Positions 8,338 through 9,599 of a stretch of DNA of 9,599 nt are shown here, in pieces (positions within the stretch are counted from its first letter, which is position 1; each line of letters begins with the position of its first letter). Source of the stretch: a bacterium (GTDB lineage: Bacteria; Actinomycetota; Humimicrobiia; Humimicrobiales; Humimicrobiaceae); contig JAUWQC010000028.1 in the NCBI GenBank assembly GCA_030611285.1, forward strand, positions 1 through 9,599. Direction: 5' to 3'. A program made the translations under genes and the position numbers. The notes beneath the pieces are model-generated. The model was not told the origin of the DNA. It saw only the letters and a list, made by a program, of their open reading frames with translations, and ran no database searches.

Positions 8338-8345
8338 CCACCCCT
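8338..8345 (-). promoter_or_regulatory. Ribosome binding site of purB (AGGGGTGG)
   Basis: The strong site AGGGGTGG precedes the ATG at 8335. It covers the alternative GTG at 8341, so that codon cannot use this site, which settles the purB start. Confidence 0.7.
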
Positions 8346-8359
8346 AAAATAAAAAAATA

Positions 8360-8389
8360 TTAATATGAATTACACTGCATATTTCTCAA
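8360..8389 (-). promoter_or_regulatory. Weak candidate promoter ahead of purB
   Basis: In the 84-bp gap ahead of purB, TTGAGA (8384-8389) and TATTAA (8360-8365) are separated by 18 bases and lie about 25 bases before the purB start. Each hexamer matches four of six sigma-70 consensus positions. The arrangement is plausible for an operon start, but the region is AT-rich and the match is weak. No PurBox-like CGAAC repeat and no purine riboswitch core was seen in the gap. Confidence 0.22.
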
Positions 8390-8419
8390 TCTATATGACC
8401 ATCCAAATAAGTAATATGG

Positions 8420-8740
8420 TTACATAAATTCTTCAAGTATTTTTTCTCTAAAAGTTTGATAATTTTTTGAATCATTCAAATCCAGGAGTTCCTCACCACA
8501 ATCAAAAAAGACCTGATCGTAATCCTTAAGACAGATATCTGAGACTTTTAAAAGCCACTTGCTATTAAGCTTCCAGCTTTTTAGATCACTTAACCAGCTT
8601 TTTTCACTGGCAGGTATATTTCTTTTTATAAAATAATCAAGTTTCCTGGATTTTTTTGAAACCTGTAATAAAAAATCAAGTTTACTTGTAAGAGACGAAA
8701 TATTCGCTATGCTTAAATTCATATCACCGGCCACTGCCAT
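8420..8740 (-). CDS. Small protein of unknown function between LCP gene and purB
   Basis: I do not recognise this protein. From the ATG at 8740 it has 106 residues. It is lysine- and leucine-rich and mostly hydrophilic, with no signal peptide or membrane segment. It looks helical, with a basic stretch (SKKSRKLDYFIKR, near residue 30) and a tryptophan-rich part (KSWLSDLKSWKLNSKWLL, near 47-65), then an acidic C-terminus. Two cysteines show no metal-binding spacing. The start is uncertain: GTG at 8743, ATG at 8740 or GTG at 8734 are possible. AGGGG at 8743-8747 is best spaced (eight bases) for the GTG at 8734, similar to the site before purB. It lies about 107 bp after the LCP gene and 84 bp before purB, in the same direction, and could be cotranscribed with either. 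An intact frame of this length with a ribosome binding site in AT-rich DNA suggests a real gene, but this is not proven. Confidence 0.6.
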   Translation of the reverse strand: MAVAGDMNLSIANISSLTSKLDFLLQVSKKSRKLDYFIKRNIPASEKSWLSDLKSWKLNSKWLLKVSDICLKDYDQVFFDCGEELLDLNDSKNYQTFREKILEEFM

Positions 8741-8847
8741 CACCCCTGTTAATGTTGTTTATCATTTCTCTTTTGCCAAACATAGATATTTTATTATCTC
8801 TGATTTATTTTTAAAACCAGACATCCTGATACCGTTACAGAATGCTT

Positions 8848-9599
8848 CTATTTTAAATAACCACTTAAAAATTCCTTTACTTCATCTTCATCTGCAATCT
8901 GATAGCTTATATCGTCTATCATAGCTGATTTCGTGGGTATCGTAATACGGTTTATATCCTTACTTGAAAATAATAACACAAATCCTGTAGAACAAAAATC
9001 CCATATTGTAAAATCCGATCTGGTTTCACTACTCAGGACTTTAATAATCTGCGGCGTTTTTGTAATCATGGAAAAATTAAATTTCTGTCTTATAATTTCA
9101 TTCAGTAGATACTGCTGTCTGTCTATTCTATCAAGATCAGCTCTTGCAGTTGCTCTGCATCTTGCAAATGATAAGGCTTGCTCGCCACTCATTGTATAAG
9201 TCCCAGGATCAAAATCCGCCCCGGATAACTCGTCGTGGAGAAGTTCTTCTACTACGATCTCAATCCCTCCAAGTACATCAATAATTTCCGTAAAACCTCT
9301 GAAGTTTATAATCATTACCCTGTCAATTTCAATACCGGTCAGCTCATATATCTCCTGCTTGATCATTTCTTCGCCGCCGTATACATACGCAGCATTGATC
9401 TTATTCCACCCATATCCCTCCAGCTGAACCCTTGTATCCCGTGGAATGGAAATAAGGCTATCTTTCTTTCCCCAGCTGCTTATATGATAAATAATAATAG
9501 TATCAGTTCTACCCTTAAAGTCATTTCTCCCTTCTCTTTCGTCTATTCCCAGGATTAATATATCTTTACCATTTCCATCCGCATCTGAATCCATAAGAA
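8848..9599 (-). CDS. LytR-CpsA-Psr (LCP) family protein, 5' end cut by window edge
   Basis: LCP proteins are membrane-anchored enzymes that move glycopolymers such as teichoic acids or capsule from the polyprenyl-phosphate carrier to peptidoglycan, on the outer face of the membrane. The frame is open to the right edge. The ATG at 9594 is probably internal, because the usual N-terminal membrane helix is missing. Counting from that ATG, the LCP domain fills about residues 11-172. Family motifs are DILILGIDER (11-20), GRTDTIIIYH (28-37) with Arg29 and Asp31, SIPRDTRV (49-56) with Arg52 and Asp53, KINAAYVYGG (65-74), NFRGFTEIIDVLGG (97-110) and MSGEQALSFARCR (135-147). These are followed by DRIDRQQYLL, where the arginines contact the lipid pyrophosphate. 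About 75 residues of ordinary tail follow, without a LytR_C domain. It suggests an envelope with peptidoglycan-linked polymers. Its position next to purine genes has no obvious functional meaning. Confidence 0.93.
   Translation of the reverse strand, partial: LMDSDADGNGKDILILGIDEREGRNDFKGRTDTIIIYHISSWGKKDSLISIPRDTRVQLEGYGWNKINAAYVYGGEEMIKQEIYELTGIEIDRVMIINFRGFTEIIDVLGGIEIVVEELLHDELSGADFDPGTYTMSGEQALSFARCRATARADLDRIDRQQYLLNEIIRQKFNFSMITKTPQIIKVLSSETRSDFTIWDFCSTGFVLLFSSKDINRITIPTKSAMIDDISYQIADEDEVKEFLSGYLK

Noticed and set aside
8336..8419. PurR operator (PurBox pair) ahead of purB
   Set aside because: No CGAAC-type repeats occur in the gap on either strand.
8762..8824. A 20-codon frame (ATG 8824 to TGA 8762, minus strand) between the LCP gene and the unknown gene
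   Set aside because: The only purine-rich bases (AGG) touch the ATG, leaving no spacer, and the peptide has no recognisable features. It could be a remnant of a longer upstream part of the unknown gene, but I could not join the frames convincingly.
2724..9558. Many plus-strand open frames of 60-118 codons opposite purF, purL, the unknown gene and the LCP gene
   Set aside because: All lie antisense to genes with clear family motifs (or to the unknown gene), lack recognisable domains, and are expected by chance opposite long coding regions.

Overview
The window is a bacterial chromosome segment in which every convincing gene lies on the minus strand, so transcription runs from high to low coordinates. 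In that order it holds: the 3' part of a LytR-CpsA-Psr (LCP) cell-wall glycopolymer ligase gene (cut by the right edge), a 107-codon gene I do not recognise, then purB, a large purL, purF, purM and purN (cut by the left edge). The LCP protein, a Bacillus-type purB, a purF with propeptide and 4Fe-4S cysteines, and purine-rich ribosome binding sites suggest a low-to-moderate GC, Gram-positive-like or other deep-branching anaerobic bacterium. I cannot assign a lineage from the sequence alone.

Layout. At 8848-9599 is the LCP gene without its membrane anchor. At 8420-8743 is the unknown small gene. At 1-8335 is a purine operon in the order purB-purL-purF-purM-purN. Spacing is about 75-105 bp between the first four genes, 173 bp between purL and purF, a 17-bp overlap of purF and purM, and 9 bp between purM and purN. 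No gene-free stretch exceeds about 175 bp. I saw no tRNA, rRNA, CRISPR, insertion sequence or clear rho-independent terminator.

How the genes work together. PurF makes phosphoribosylamine from PRPP and glutamine (step 1). PurN formylates GAR (step 3). PurL amidates FGAR (step 4). PurM closes the imidazole ring to AIR (step 5). PurB removes fumarate from SAICAR (step 8) and from adenylosuccinate on the AMP branch. PurD, PurE/K, PurC and PurH are needed but not in view; some may lie beyond the left edge.

The most notable point is purL. In Bacillus-type operons the order is purB-purC-purS-purQ-purL-purF-purM-purN. Here one 1271-codon gene, with PurS-like, synthetase and PurQ-type glutaminase domains fused, occupies the place of purC-S-Q-L. 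Its motifs resemble animal-type FGAM synthetases. It looks richer in GC and in CGN arginine codons than its neighbours and is flanked by looser gaps, which fits replacement by horizontal transfer. I found no evidence for an exotic undescribed system; this is mainly a well-understood biosynthetic operon with one unusual component, one orphan gene and some untested leader signals.
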